A stretch of 64,000 bases of DNA from Thecaphora thlaspeos (lineage: Eukaryota > Basidiomycota > Ustilaginomycetes > Urocystidales > Glomosporiaceae). Below the pieces are notes generated by a model, which was not told where the DNA came from, ran no database searches, and worked only from the letters and a program-made list of their open reading frames with translations. Every line of letters begins with the position of its first letter. The stretch's first letter is position 1. The translations under genes were made by a program, and so were the position numbers. The DNA lies in the NCBI GenBank assembly GCA_900291925.1, contig UWYS01000022.1:238501-302500 (forward strand), given 5' to 3'. Shown piece after piece: positions 48,890-60,108 of the stretch.

Positions 48890-50588
48890 CTACAGCTTAA
48901 GGGCGCTGAGCTCTTCCAGCAGGTCCTTTCGCTCTCGGTTCATCTCAGCCGTCGTGGCCTTGGATTCGACCTGCTTCTGCTTCCACCTGCGCATCCTCCA
49001 CTTGAGGCCGGACTCGTTGGCCAGCTCGTTCTTCATCAGCAGCTCGATCGGCATGCGGTCAACGTCGTTGCGGTTGACGCCCTTGAGCAGGCGGCCCGTC
49101 TTGGCGTCGCGGATGCCGTCCAAGCCGCCCTCGGGTGTCGTGTGGGGCAGATCGGCCCAGTCGCCGCCGTTGGCCGGCCCGTAGCGCGGTGCGATGTCAA
49201 GATAGTCGCTCGAGGCAAAGGCAAGGCCGCCCTCTTTCCTGTGCGCCTCGATCTCGGCGGCCGTTGCCCACTCGGCCACTTCGGCCCTCTGTGCGCGGAT
49301 CGTCTCGGCGGGCGTAGGAGGCTGGGCGATGGGCGCCGGCTTGGCGCGCGATGGTTCGAAGCCGGCGTAGGTGCCCAGGGCTCCGACGGGCACCGCCAGA
49401 CCGGGCCTCTTGGACTTGATCTGCTCGAACTGACCTCGTTGCGCCTGTTGGATTGCTGCGCGGATCTCGGACTGTTTCGACGTCCTCTGCCTGGGCGACG
49501 GCAGGCAGACAGGGTCCTCGGGACGCCACGGCGCCCACGATTCACTCTCCACCTCGAATGAGTCGCTGGTGTACGCGTTCCGCACTGTGAAGCGTGGAAA
49601 CCAAGGGTCGTAAATAGAGAGCGAGTGAGGGAGAAACAGGCATGGAATCAGCGAGCCGCCCGTCAGACCTGGATTTCGTAGCAGGGGGGCAATACGGGGG
49701 AGGCCAATGCACCGCACTCACTCCTCTTCTTGCCGGGAAGCTTGGGCCACGGCACCTCGACCTTTTCGAAAGCGCGCCCGGTCTCTGAAACTTTGTCATC
49801 GGCAACGCGGATGGTGGCAAAACGCTTCCACACGAACATTCCCTTGCGCTTGTTGAATCTGACGTGTGAGCGTGATAGCCGCACTGCATATTGACTGAGA
49901 AGAGAAGGGGAAGAGGGGGTTCGCCGAAGCACGGAGGTCAACAAGTCCGGAAATTTTGAACGAGCCTGAGCCCAAACAGCGGCCAGGCGGGCAGTTACGG
50001 GCGAGAAACACACTCTGAGCCGGGTATCTTGAGCATAAGGTTGGAGTAGTGGACGGGGCGAGGGATCTCTGTGACGTTTGGGCCGAAACCCTTTGATGGA
50101 TCATCAGGGTCCACGTATCGGGGCACGATGTGTCGTACGGCCTTTGGTGCCAGCTGATTGTTCTCCTGTGGTAGCAAAGAGGCGAAAGGTAGAGGAAGGG
50201 AGTAGCGTTGGGGGGGGGATGGAGGTCAGAGGTTGAGGAGATGAGTGCGAAGGCGAGGCTGGGACGCCGGCGTCGGCGGACTTACGTCTACGTCTCTAAG
50301 CCAGACCCAGTTCTTCTCTCGGTCGATGCTGAGTACGATGCCCTCTCCACGGATCTTTTCGCCCTCCTGGTTGTCAAGCCCCTGCTTCTGGCCTACACGC
50401 CCAGTTCGGAGGCGAACATGGTCGCCGAGGACAATGTTCCAGTAGGGGACCCTGTCCTTTACCTGGACGAACTTGGGCTTGTGTGCTGCATGTGAGGGAG
50501 CCTTTACGGCGAACTTGGAGCCCTTTGTGGGCGGCTGTAGGTGTTTGAGGGAGCGCATCACACCCTTGATGGTACCCGGCGCGGCCAT
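48890..50588 (-). CDS. MRPL40: Mitochondrial ribosomal protein uL24m (yeast Mrpl40)
   Basis: Four exons, 50588-50286, 50165-50014, 49858-49722 and 49584-48890, give 428 aa. All introns are GT-AG (120, 155 and 137 nt). The protein belongs to the large subunit of the mitochondrial ribosome. The KOW-type core is seen as LGDHVRLRTGRVGQKQG and the EGIVLSIDREKNWVWLRDVD segment. These are followed by PVHYSNLMLKIPGSE, as in bacterial L24, and KRFATIRVADDKVSETGR. The last exon encodes a long fungal-type extension with charged helices (AQRGQFEQIKSKRP and MRRWKQKQVESKATTAEMNRERK). Yeast Mrpl40 is shorter, near 300 residues; the excess is in this extension. The N-terminus is basic and could serve as mitochondrial targeting. 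Confidence 0.87.
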
Positions 50589-51055
50589 GATGGGCGGAAG
50601 AGGAAGGTTGTGGCGCTAGGTGGTGGGGGAGGTTTGCGCGCGGCGAGGGTCGAAGACTGTGCGGCCGTGCGGTGTGATGGTTGTGAGTCTCGAGAGTGGA
50701 GCGTGAAGATGGTTGCGCGGCAGGTGGGATGTGGTGGTGCGGTCGAGGAGTGAGGAGAGAGAGAGAGAGAGAGAGAGAGGAGTGAGAGTGCGAGTCGAGT
50801 GCCTTTGGCCATTTTCTTCGCGCGGCGCGCGCCGGGTCACTCGTCTCTCTACTCGGGCGAGAGGCTGCGGTACGGTTTCTGCCTTGGCGCACGCCGGGTC
50901 ACTCGTCTCTCTACTCGGGCGAGAGGCTGCGGTACGGTTTCTGCCTTGGCGCGCGCTCGCTGTTGGCGGCCGTTCGCCTTGCCGTGCTCGCCTCTCATAT
51001 GCCCTTCGCCACCTTAGACCCTTGCCACTCCTTGGCTCGCATCGCGCACACTGCC
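50589..51055. promoter_or_regulatory. Divergent intergenic region between uL24m and MED10
   Basis: The 467 bp between the two start codons include a GA run at about 50756-50780 and the 62-bp tandem duplication described separately. Confidence 0.45.
50827..50952. repeat. Two tandem copies of a 62-bp unit
   Basis: GCCGGGTCACTCGTCTCTCT...CGGTTTCTGCCTTGGCGC occurs at 50831 and again at 50893, identical except for one or two bases at the unit border. It lies upstream of MED10. Confidence 0.95.
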
Positions 51056-51968
51056 ATGGCCTCTCGCAATCGTCACAGGACCATCACCCCAACGTCTCCC
51101 TCTCCCTCGCCTCCCCCCTCGCCCCCTCCTCGTCAATCCATCGCTGCCCTGCCAGATGCAAGCGCCAACCCGGCCTCGTCGCACCAGCACCGCCCCTTTC
51201 CGCAGCTGCCGCAGCCAGACCCGCCGTGCGAAGCTATCCCCCAGCACGTGCTCGCCCGTGCAAATCTCGAAGGCAAAGTCAGAGCCATAGTTGATAACCT
51301 ATACCAGATAGCAGTCGTCGCCGCAGAGACCCAGCAAGGCTCAGAGAACCTGGTTGCCCACAAAGTGTGAGCATGCTGGGCCCCCGTCCCCCTGCCGCTC
51401 ATCTCCCGTTGCAACCAAGCCGAGATGCTGACCTCTCGCCCCCGCTATCGCTCACTCGACCAACAGCAATGAGACCGTACATGCACTCGCACAGCTCGAC
51501 GCAGCCAAGATGGACATCATGGCCCTGATCCCCCAGGACGTCATCGAGTGAGCACCCCTGACGTCGTCCGTCATCTCCGGTCATCTCTTGTCCCGGAGCA
51601 ACAAGCTTGACCGTGGCTGACCTCTTTCCCCTCGCTTTGCTTGCTGCCTTGGTCGCTCGTGTTCAGGATGCTCGACGCTGGCAGGAATCCCGACATTCAT
51701 ACGCGCAACTTTGTCTCCAGGCTCGCCGCAGAGAAGCAGTACTCTTACGGCCAGCACGGCGCTATGCAGGTCGGTCTCTCTTCCTTCCGACCACATTCGC
51801 GCGACTCTATGCTCGCTCGGCTGACACTCCATCTCACTTTCTCCATCTTCACTTTCACTCCGCGTGCGATGCCCCGGCCTACAGGAGTACAACTCGAAAC
51901 TCACCGCCGCATTGGACGAGGCCTTTCCCGCCCTCGCAACTGACCCCAGCAAGGAATCTGCGCTGTAA
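51056..51968 (+). CDS. MED10: Mediator complex subunit 10 (Med10/Nut2)
   Basis: Four exons: 51056-51366, 51467-51547, 51667-51769 and 51885-51968, giving 192 aa. Introns are GT-AG (100, 119 and 115 nt). Med10 is part of the Mediator middle module that links activators to RNA polymerase II. The conserved core begins after a Pro/Ser-rich N-terminal extension of about 70 residues: LEGKVRAIVDNLYQIAVVA. It continues HALAQLDAAKMDIMALIPQDVIEMLDAGRNPDIHTRNFVSRLAAEKQ with the family-typical DAGRNPD motif, and ends EYNSKLTAALDEAFPAL. Codons split at each border rebuild this core exactly. Confidence 0.93.
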
Positions 51969-52926
51969 CTTGTCCATCAAACGTCCATCAAACGCGATAA
52001 CGTCGTTTCCAGGCTCAGTTGGAGACGCACAGACGCTGCAGACGCCATCGGCAGACATGGTTGCCGGTCAGACACGGGGCTCGTGGGGCGGGAATCGGTG
52101 GCTCAGGCGCTATGGGCACGTACTCGAAACCTCGAGCGAGCGACCGTGCAGCTGCTCGACATTCGACAGCACCGGCTGCCTGCCCTTGGTCCTCAGATCT
52201 TCGGAAGACCAGACGATCCACACGGCTATGCTGCCACACGCCACATCGCAGACACAGTGGCCATCCGTCAGCTCTGTTATTCCTCACGATGAGGCCGAAG
52301 CCACTCCGCATGCTCGCCAGCTCTTCGAGACGGAAGCCACCCAATGCTTCCACGGGGCTCTCTGGCTGCCGGGGCAAAGGCGCAGCCCGCGTCCATCCTC
52401 TTCCGACAGCATGTCCGGCCGCACCCGGGCCATTCCGAGTAGCCAACCTACGCTGCCCATGGTGTAGGTGTGAGAGGGCTGGGTTTTGTACCACTCCTGC
52501 TTCATCCTCCACGCCTTTCATGTGGCAAAGAAGCGCAGCGTGCGCGAAGCACGCTGGCTTGCTTTCTCGGCTAAAGGACTCCCGGCCGACATTCGACGTC
52601 GTCGCTCGTCGCCAGCAGCTACACACGTACAAAATACACTTCGTAGGCGGAACTGTTTGGCTCGCAGCCTCGCTTTTCTCTGCGACGCGAGGATTAGACG
52701 AAGCCAATCTTTAATACAATGCTTGCGAGATATTACGCAGGACGGGTCACGGGCAGCTAGAATACAGGGGCAGGCGGACGGGCGAGGCAGTCGGCAGAGG
52801 TCGTGCTTGCAGGAACGCCACCAACAGGTGCAAACATCTTGGCGGCGTTCCACGCTGAGCACAGAGTGGGCCGTGGCGCCGGGTATGAGGGGCGGGGGCA
52901 AGGCGGGGAGGGGATGGTCGAGTACA
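51969..52926. other. Convergent intergenic region between MED10 and HAP5
   Basis: The flanking genes end here from both sides. Open frames up to about 230 codons exist on both strands but have Arg/Ser/Cys-rich composition without domains, typical of GC-rich non-coding DNA. No gene is supported. Confidence 0.45.
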
Positions 52927-54159
52927 TCAGAAGAACGAGTCCAGACCATCGACGTTGGGATGTGTGCGATGGTGCTCTCCGTGCTGATGGTGTGAGCCCT
53001 GAGGGCCGAGATCTGTGAACGAGTGCTGCCACGTTGCTTGGTCGCCGGTCGCCTGGTCGAGCCAGGAGGCCATGTCGTGGTCGCTCACAGAGGCGTGAGG
53101 GATGTTGAGCGAGCCCTGTGCGTGCGCGGGAGCGTCGAGGTCGATGTAGTGCGACGCCTGGTCCGCCGCCGCTGCCACTTCGTCATCGGCGTCGCCTTCG
53201 TCGCCGTCGCCGCCGTCGTCGTCCTGTTGGGCCTCGGCGTACCCTGGCGCCTCGGCGTCGCGGTTGAGTTTGTTTCGCGGACGAGCAGCCGACTTTGCCC
53301 GCTCTGCGTTCTGGCCTTCGCCCATCCTTTCCATCTTTGCAGCACCACCGCCGGGCAGACGGCTCGACGGAACGCTCTCGTGCCTTGGTACAATGTCGAT
53401 GAGGAAGTCGAATAGGTCGGACCTGCCGATGGCGCCGGCAATGTCGGAGCGCTGGATGGTCCTGCGCTTGTGCTCCTCTGTAATCAGGAAGGCTCTACAT
53501 GTGAGGTCGGAGATGAAGACTGAGGGCGCGAAAGACCGTCCAAGGGAGAGATTGAGGCGAGGCAAGGAAGCGGGCGTAAGCGCGGTTCCCCGAGGCTGGT
53601 AATTGGGGGACGTAGCGCATCGACTCTAACTCGTCTACTCTACTCACTCTCGCAAGCCCGGGCAAAAAGGATGGGCACTTCTGTCGAGATCATCTACGGC
53701 AGCGGAAGTTGGAAGGGAAGGATGAGCAAGATGAAGGGAGCGGCGAGGAGAGAAAGGTAGAAAGACGATGGGTGCGGCGAGGGGAGAGAGAGAGAGAGAG
53801 AGAGGTAGAAAGACGATGGGTAAGGGAAAGAGGTTGGAGCGGGCGAGGCTGCTCACCTTGACCTCGTCGTCGCTCTTCATGACTTTCTTGATCCTTGCAA
53901 GAGGCAGCTGTCCGCCTGTTGGGGTGCCGCTTTTGAAGTCGACCTGTCCGCCGTCTACATCTGCGCCCTGCTCGACGAGGTCCATCTGGTAGCGCCAGAA
54001 GGACTCCTGGAAATCGTCGAGATCCTGCGATGCGTGTACGAGGGGCCCGCCCGGAGTAATTGCGGTGGATCTGCTTGAAGATGCGTGGTGAGACGACGAG
54101 GGCGACTGGTCGTGGTGGTTGGAGGCGAGCGACGAGGCGCGCAATCGCTTCTTGGACAT
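52927..54159 (-). CDS. HAP5: CCAAT-binding factor subunit HAP5 (NF-YC)
   Basis: Three exons, 54159-53857, 53693-53648 (46 nt) and 53519-52927, give 313 aa. The histone-fold subunit joins Hap2 and Hap3 to bind CCAAT boxes, in fungi controlling respiration, iron and redox genes. The core is DFKSGTPTGGQLPLARIKKVMKSDDEVK in exon 1, then MISTEVPILFARACE in exon 2. Exon 3 gives FISDLTCRAFLITEEHKRRTIQRSDIAGAIGRSDLFDFLIDIVPR. Together they form a complete NF-YC histone fold (about residues 85-170). The micro-exon was found because the fold would otherwise lack its second helix. The C-terminal half is acidic and rich in Gln, His and Asp, as in activation or disordered tails. Confidence 0.94.
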
Positions 54160-54843
54160 CGTGGTGGTGGTGGTGTTGATGCTGGGTGAGGGAATGGCGG
54201 CGATACTGTCGATCGGCTGCGGTGTTGGAGAAGAGGTGGATGGTCAATGGTAGGCAGTAAGTGGTAACTTCTGCGTTGTTGTTGTTGTTGTTGTTGTTGT
54301 TGTTCTATGTGTGTGTGAGTGTGTGTGAGAGAGAGGGAGAGAGAGGGAGAGAAAGGGAGAGAAAGGGGAAAAAGGGAAAAAGGGAAAAAGGGAAAAAGGG
54401 AGGAGGGAGGGAAGAGGGAAGAGGAAAGAGGGAAGAGGAAAGAGGAAAGGGTCTCTCTACGTGGAGGGATCGAGGTGGCAGCTGGACGCGCGAAACAGAA
54501 TTTCATTTCCCCAACGCCTTTCCCTTGGGCCCTCCCTTCTGGGAATCCCGAGGCTTAAAAGTGTACCTGCTACGGAGCCAGACGCGGCCGGGACGAGCGA
54601 GCGGCAGAGAATCACAATGATCAATGTGTTTGTCTGTTCTCGGTAATTGAACGCGACCATTTCGCTACAGTCTGTAGCAGCAAATGGCGTCGCGTCGGTC
54701 GTTGCATTTGGCTTTGTCGCTATCGATACATCGCGCAAAGGCAGAGAAGCGCGGTATCCTTCCGCCCCGCCCCTTTGCGCTGCGTGTCCCACCGTCTCTG
54801 CCTTGCTCGCCGCTTGCCTTCGTCCACCACTCGGCCGGCCGCT
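54160..54843. other. HAP5 upstream region and RPC1 3' region
   Basis: A GTT triplet repeat lies at 54275-54304 (CAA/AAC on the HAP5 strand, in its likely 5' leader). A purine-rich GGGAGA/GGGAAAAA tract follows at about 54325-54455. No gene is seen. RPC1 ends at the right side of this region. Confidence 0.5.
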
Positions 54844-57800
54844 TTAGCGATCGAACACCTGCCTCCTCTTCGGCGGCAAGGGCGGTCGCGGCACCACCAG
54901 GGCTGCCATGCCGGTGCCGACCGTCTGTGCCGGGTTGCCCATGATGATGCTCTCCGATACTCCCTTGACCTCGTCCGCCTTGCCGTAGAGGGCCGCGTCG
55001 AAAAGGTGGTCGGTCGTCTTTTCGAAACTGGCAAGCATCAGGACGCTGTCCTTCATCTTGGCGACACCGAAGCGTGTGATGCCCAGCACCTCGCCCTTGT
55101 ACGTCATGACGTCGGCGAGCAGCATAATGTGTCGCGGGTCGATCGACATGCCGTGCGCCGACATGGTCGTCTCGATCTCGTTGTACACCGACGTCCGCGC
55201 CGACTCGATTCCCAGCACCGCCTGCATCTCCATTACGTGGTTGGTCGACGTCTGCACGCCCACGATGCCTTCGGTCGTCATGACGCGCTGCAGCCCGTAG
55301 CCCTCGACCAGCAGCTTCCGCTGCCCCTTTTCGTCGCTGATGACGGCGCGCGTCGCCGTCGGGATGCCCTTGACGACGATCGAGGGGAGCGCGCGCTTGA
55401 GAAACTTGAGGTTGTAGTAGGCCTCGTTCGTCTTTCCGTCCTTGGACTCGCCGTCGACGTAGATCCGGACGCGATTCTTGCTCGGGACGACGCGGATCTT
55501 GTCCTCGCGGATCTTGAGCTTGGGCGCGTTGACAATGGCCCACTTGACATCGTTGAGCGTGATCTCGAGCTGCAGCTTGCGGATCGCCTCCATGTCGATG
55601 TGGACGCCGAGGTACGTATAGCTGGCCGCCCACGCCTCCTCGATCACCGAGGCAATGTCGCCGAGGTACGTCTTCTCGACTCGCCCCTTGACAATTCGCG
55701 CCGCGCGCTCGCTCCGCTCGCTCACGAGCTTGGCTGTGATGATGGGCGTGGTAATCGTCTTGGCCGCGTTGATGATCTCCTTGATACGCGGGACACCGAG
55801 CGTCACGTTCATCGAGGCGACACCGGCAAAGTGGAACGTTTTGAGCGTCATCTGCGTGCCCGGCTCGCCGATCGACTGGGCGCCGACCGCACCGACGGCC
55901 GAGCCTGGATCGCGGACAAGCGATCGCAACAGAGGAGTATGGCGGAAAAGTCAGTGAGGAGTCCATTCGTCGCTTCTTCTGTCACGGCCGCCACTCACCT
56001 GGCTCGATGCGGGCTTTCATGTACTTGACCCAGCACTCGTCGAGGAATTCGAGCAGCGCCGCCTCCTTGACTTTTGTCTTGTTGTTAACGATGGCGTGTT
56101 GAGCGACGTCAGCGCCCATCGAGAGGTCCGTGTCCTCGTCCCAGTTCTCCTCGCGCTCGAGGGCAGGCCACATGCCAAACTGCTCGCGGATCGCGGCGGT
56201 GCGCCGAACGACGTTGTCGAACAGAAAGTCACGCACCTGCTCGCGATACTTTTCCGTACACGTGTTGACGAAGCGCGGGCTCGTCAGCTCGCGATCGACA
56301 ATCTCGGCAATCTCGTATGGCAGCAGCCCGCGCCCGGGGATGTGGTGGGTGATGGCGAGCGAGTGACGCCACGAGCGGAAGTACTCGACGGGGAGCGCGT
56401 CGCCCTCGAGCTCGGCTGGGTCGAGGCCGTCGTCGCCGTAAACAAATTGGACCACGGTCCCGACCGAATTGCGCACCGAGATGTCATAGTGCGTCGAGAG
56501 GTCCTCGAGCGCCTTCATCAGGCGCCGCGCCATGTAGCCCGTCTCGGCCGTCTTGACCGCGGTGTCGACCAGACCCTCTCGACCCGAGATGGCGTGGAAG
56601 AGGAACTCGCTCGGCGTGAGGCCGCTGAAGAAGCTGTTGCGGACGAAGCCGCGCGACGGCGGATCCTTGGACTTCTTGGGGAAGTGCGGGAGCGAGCGGT
56701 CCTGGAAGCCATTCTTGACACGGGAGCCGGCGATAATTTGTTGCCCGACGCAGGCGACCATCTGGGCGACGTTGATCTTGCTTCCTTTCGAGCCGCAGAC
56801 GGCCATCACCAGCGGCGCGTTGTGCCGGCTGAGTTCCGTCATGCAGATCTCGCCGACGTCGGCGCGGACCGCCGAGAGGACGCCCGAGATCATGTTTTCC
56901 AGCGTCTGCTCCTGGTCGCATCCGGGCAAGTTCTCGAGCTTACCGTACTTGGCCCTTTCGATGAGGTCGAGGCACTCGGCGTACGCGGTCTCAACCTTCG
57001 CGTCCTTGTTGTCGCGCAGGCGCGGGCCGGGGATGACGTCGTTGATGCCGAGCGAGAAGCCTTGGTTGGCGAGCCAGCGGGCGCACGTCTTGGCAAGCCG
57101 GTTCATGGCGGTGATGGCGGCGTCGGGCCCGTAGTCGCGCAGCATTACGCCAAAGACCGAGTTCTTCTTGCCGTCGCCGACCGTCGACTTATCGAAGACG
57201 CCGCACATGACCTCGCTGTTGACGATGACGAGCCACCCGTCGTTGGGCGACATGTCCTTGGGATGACCGTTGGTCGGCTTCTCAAAGGTCCGGCATTGGG
57301 CCTCGAGGTTGACGAGGTGTGGCGACTTGCGGTTGGGACGGATCAGGCAGCCCATGACCTGCTTGCCCGTCCAGAGGCGGACCGGCTTCTGGATGACCGG
57401 CGGTGGGATGTCGATCTGGAGGTCGGCGTCGGCAAAGTAGGAGCAGACCTGGGCGAACTGGGCCCGGTCAAAGAAGCGGTCGCGCTTCGAAATGAGGAAC
57501 GACGCCGTGATAAAGTCCTGGATGGCCGCAATGATGGGTTCGCCGTTACGCGGCGTGACGAGGTTGTGCTTGACTCCCATCAGCGTCGTCGCCTCGGTCC
57601 GCGCCTCCTCGGTTTGGGGAACATGAAGGTTCATCTCGTCGCCGTCAAAGTCGGCGTTGTACGGATTACAGGCGCACTCGTTCAGGCGGAACGTCCGCCA
57701 CGGTCGGATCTTTGCGCGGTGACTCATGATCGAGAGCTTGTGGAGCGAAGGCTGGCGGTTGAAGAGGACGATGTCGCCGTCGCGGAGGTGGCGCTCGACA

Positions 57801-59143
57801 ATGTCGCCGACGCGCAGCTTCTGGGCTAGCTCGTCGCGCATCCCAGGAAATTTGAGGAAGCGCTTGAACCCGGTCTTGCCGTCCTGGAGGTAGTTGGCGC
57901 CCGGGTGGACATCGGTACCGTTGCGGACCGCCTGGCGCATCCGCTCGATATTGTGCGAGAAGACGCGCTCCGGGTAGGTGAGAATCTTTGCGACGCGCTC
58001 GGGGACCGCGACCTCATCAATCTTGAGGTTGGGGTCTGGTCCGATCACGGTGCGCCCGGAGAAGTCGACTCGCTTGCCCGAGAGGTTGCCGCGGAAGCGC
58101 CCCTGCTTGCCCTTGAGGCGCTGGCAGAAGCCGCGGCTCGGCTTCTGGCCCGGCTGCGTCGGGACGCCGGGAAGCTCTGAGTTGATGTAGAGGGCCACTG
58201 TGAGCTGGAGAAACTCCCACTGCTCAACGAGGATCGACGTCGTGGTGCCGCGCCCGCCCTTGCTGAGGCCGGCCTTAAGCAGGCTGTTTGTGAAGCTGAT
58301 CTCGGTCAGCTTGATGGTGACGTCGTCCTCGTTGGTTGCGCCGTCCTGCGCCACACTGGGCCGGATGCAGACGGGCGGGACGCAGATGTACTGCCAGATG
58401 TACTCCTCCGGGCGGCCGAACTCGGGCCTGAGACCGAGCAGCTCGCAGTCCTCGTCCGAGATGCGCTTGAACAGTTCGAGAACCTTGAGCGGGTTGAGGT
58501 CCTCCTGGGCCTTGCTAAGGTGCGGCGTGATGTCGCCGTTGCCCATCTTGACGTTGGTGGCAAAGGTGCTGCGGAACTCTTCGAGCTCGGCGGCCGTCTT
58601 CTTGGCGCGGAACTTTTCGTGGACAATCTTAAGCTGACCTTGCTTCTTGACGGTCCCGTTGGTGTAACCGCATTTTGGGCAGTAGAGGACTTTGCGGGCG
58701 CGGGTGTTGACCTCTTTGAAGGTACGGGTGCGCTGGAGGTTCTCGAGGTTGGGCCTGCGGAAGCGGCGGAGGTATTTGCGGCGGTCCGGTTCCTCGAGAA
58801 GGACGTGGGCGCAGTTTTTGCAGATGGACTGGAGGATGCCGACGGTGTGCTTGAAGAAGCCGACGTGGAAGACGGGGAGGACGAGCTTCATGTAGCCAAA
58901 GTGACCAACGCAATCCGCCATCTTGAGGTGGCACGTCTCGCAGAGGGAGTTCTTGTCCGAGATGCCGAGACGACGGTCGAGGACGCCGTTGACGACGGGC
59001 TTGCGCTCGGCCTCGCCGATGGTATAGAGGTCGCGCGTGGTGACCTCGATCTCGGACATGTTGACGATGTCCTGCTGCGAGAGGACGCCGAACTGGATGT
59101 GCTTGATCTTCTTTGGCGCATCTTGGCTGACGAGCTCCTTCAT
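54844..59143 (-). CDS. RPC1: RNA polymerase III largest subunit
   Basis: Two exons, 59143-55999 and 55904-54844, give 1401 aa. The intron is 94 nt and joins ARIEPG to SAVGAVGAQSIGEPG. The protein forms half of the Pol III active centre, which transcribes tRNA and 5S rRNA. The N-terminal zinc-binding region contains CETCHLKMADCVGHFGY (about residues 68-84) and CPKCGYTNG. The catalytic magnesium motif NADFDGDEMNLHVP lies near residue 495. The bridge-helix and trigger-loop regions follow, including GSKGSKINVAQMVACVGQQ and the GAQSIGEPGTQMTLKTFHFAGVASMNVTLGVPRIKEIINA block across the intron. Pol III type is shown by the latter wording and by the short C-terminus, which has no heptad repeats. The long + strand open frame over this gene (577 codons) is an antisense shadow. 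Confidence 0.97.
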
Positions 59144-59915
59144 CCTGGGCGAGCGCCGTGTGGCGTTGGCGGTAGCGGCAGCGAGGAGTCAGACCGAAGA
59201 GGTCGAGGTGCGGGCGGGCGGCCCTGCAGGTAGGACGACCCGCGAGCGAGGGTGCTGATGACGACGGCTGCTGACGGCGACGGCTGCTGCTGGGCTGGAA
59301 GGTCCGAACGTGACTAAGCGGACGGGTTGGGGAGTTCGGGAGAAGAATTGGGAGTCGTGTGCAAGTTCGCTGAAGGCAGCGCTGGGCAGAGGCGGAGGAG
59401 CGGATGTGCGCGGGCGTAGGGTGGAGCGCGCAGTAAGGTGGGACGTGCCGCATACGAGAGAAAGGCGTGTTGTCGTGGGGTCGTCAGCAATGCGAGATTG
59501 CGGTCGATGGCGAAGCGGGAGGGGGATAAGATGATCTTTGCCACGCTGTCGGTCTGTCGGATATGGTGGGGCGGCCGAGGTGGTCAGGGGAGGGATGATG
59601 GGTGTGAGGGTGAGTGTGAGAGCGGGTGAGCGGGTTGAGGTCGAGGAGAAGGCCGGCGAGCCAGTCAGCCAGCGAGCCTGCCAGCAATTCAGCCTGCCTG
59701 CCAGCAAGCCTGCCAGCGAGCCAGCGAGCGTCGAGAAGCACAGCGCGCCAAATTATTTTTGGAAGGCGGCCTCACGCCTGCTGGGCTGGCTGGCCACCTC
59801 TCACCCCCGCCCGATTATCACAGCGCAAATCGGGTCCACGCCAGGGCAGAGCCACAAGTTACAATTGGCAAAAACCGCACACGTCGGCATGGGATATAGT
59901 TGCAATTGCTGTAAC
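59144..59915. promoter_or_regulatory. RPC1 upstream region
   Basis: Contains a CAGC/CTGCCAGC-rich imperfect repeat at about 59655-59730. No gene is recognised. The pogo-like element begins near its right end. Confidence 0.4.
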
Positions 59916-59938
59916 GCATTTCCCTGGGAATCTGGCCT

Positions 59939-60020
59939 CCCTAGGAATCCGGCCAAAAAATCTACTCGTCGGCCTTCTTCACCACCACCACCCTTGCTGT
60001 CACTGCTACACCACCTGCAC
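59939..60020 (+). repeat. Left terminal inverted repeat of the pogo-like element
   Basis: Pairs with the reverse complement of 61851-61932 with only scattered substitutions. It is preceded by a partial tandem copy of its own outer end. Confidence 0.88.
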
Positions 60021-60108
60021 TAAATCTTACTCTCTGGAACAGCACAGCAGCACCTCTGTACTGCCAGCACCACCCTGTCTATGCACCTCTTGCTCTCCAT
60101 CATAGGCC

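Noticed and set aside
51607..52714. Open frames of 230-290 codons on both strands downstream of MED10
   Set aside because: They overlap each other and the last MED10 exons, have Arg/Ser/Cys-rich composition and show no domain.
56096..57829. 577-codon open frame on the + strand
   Set aside because: Antisense shadow of RPC1. The composition (Leu/Val/Asp/Arg) is what complementary GC-rich codons give, and no domain is seen.
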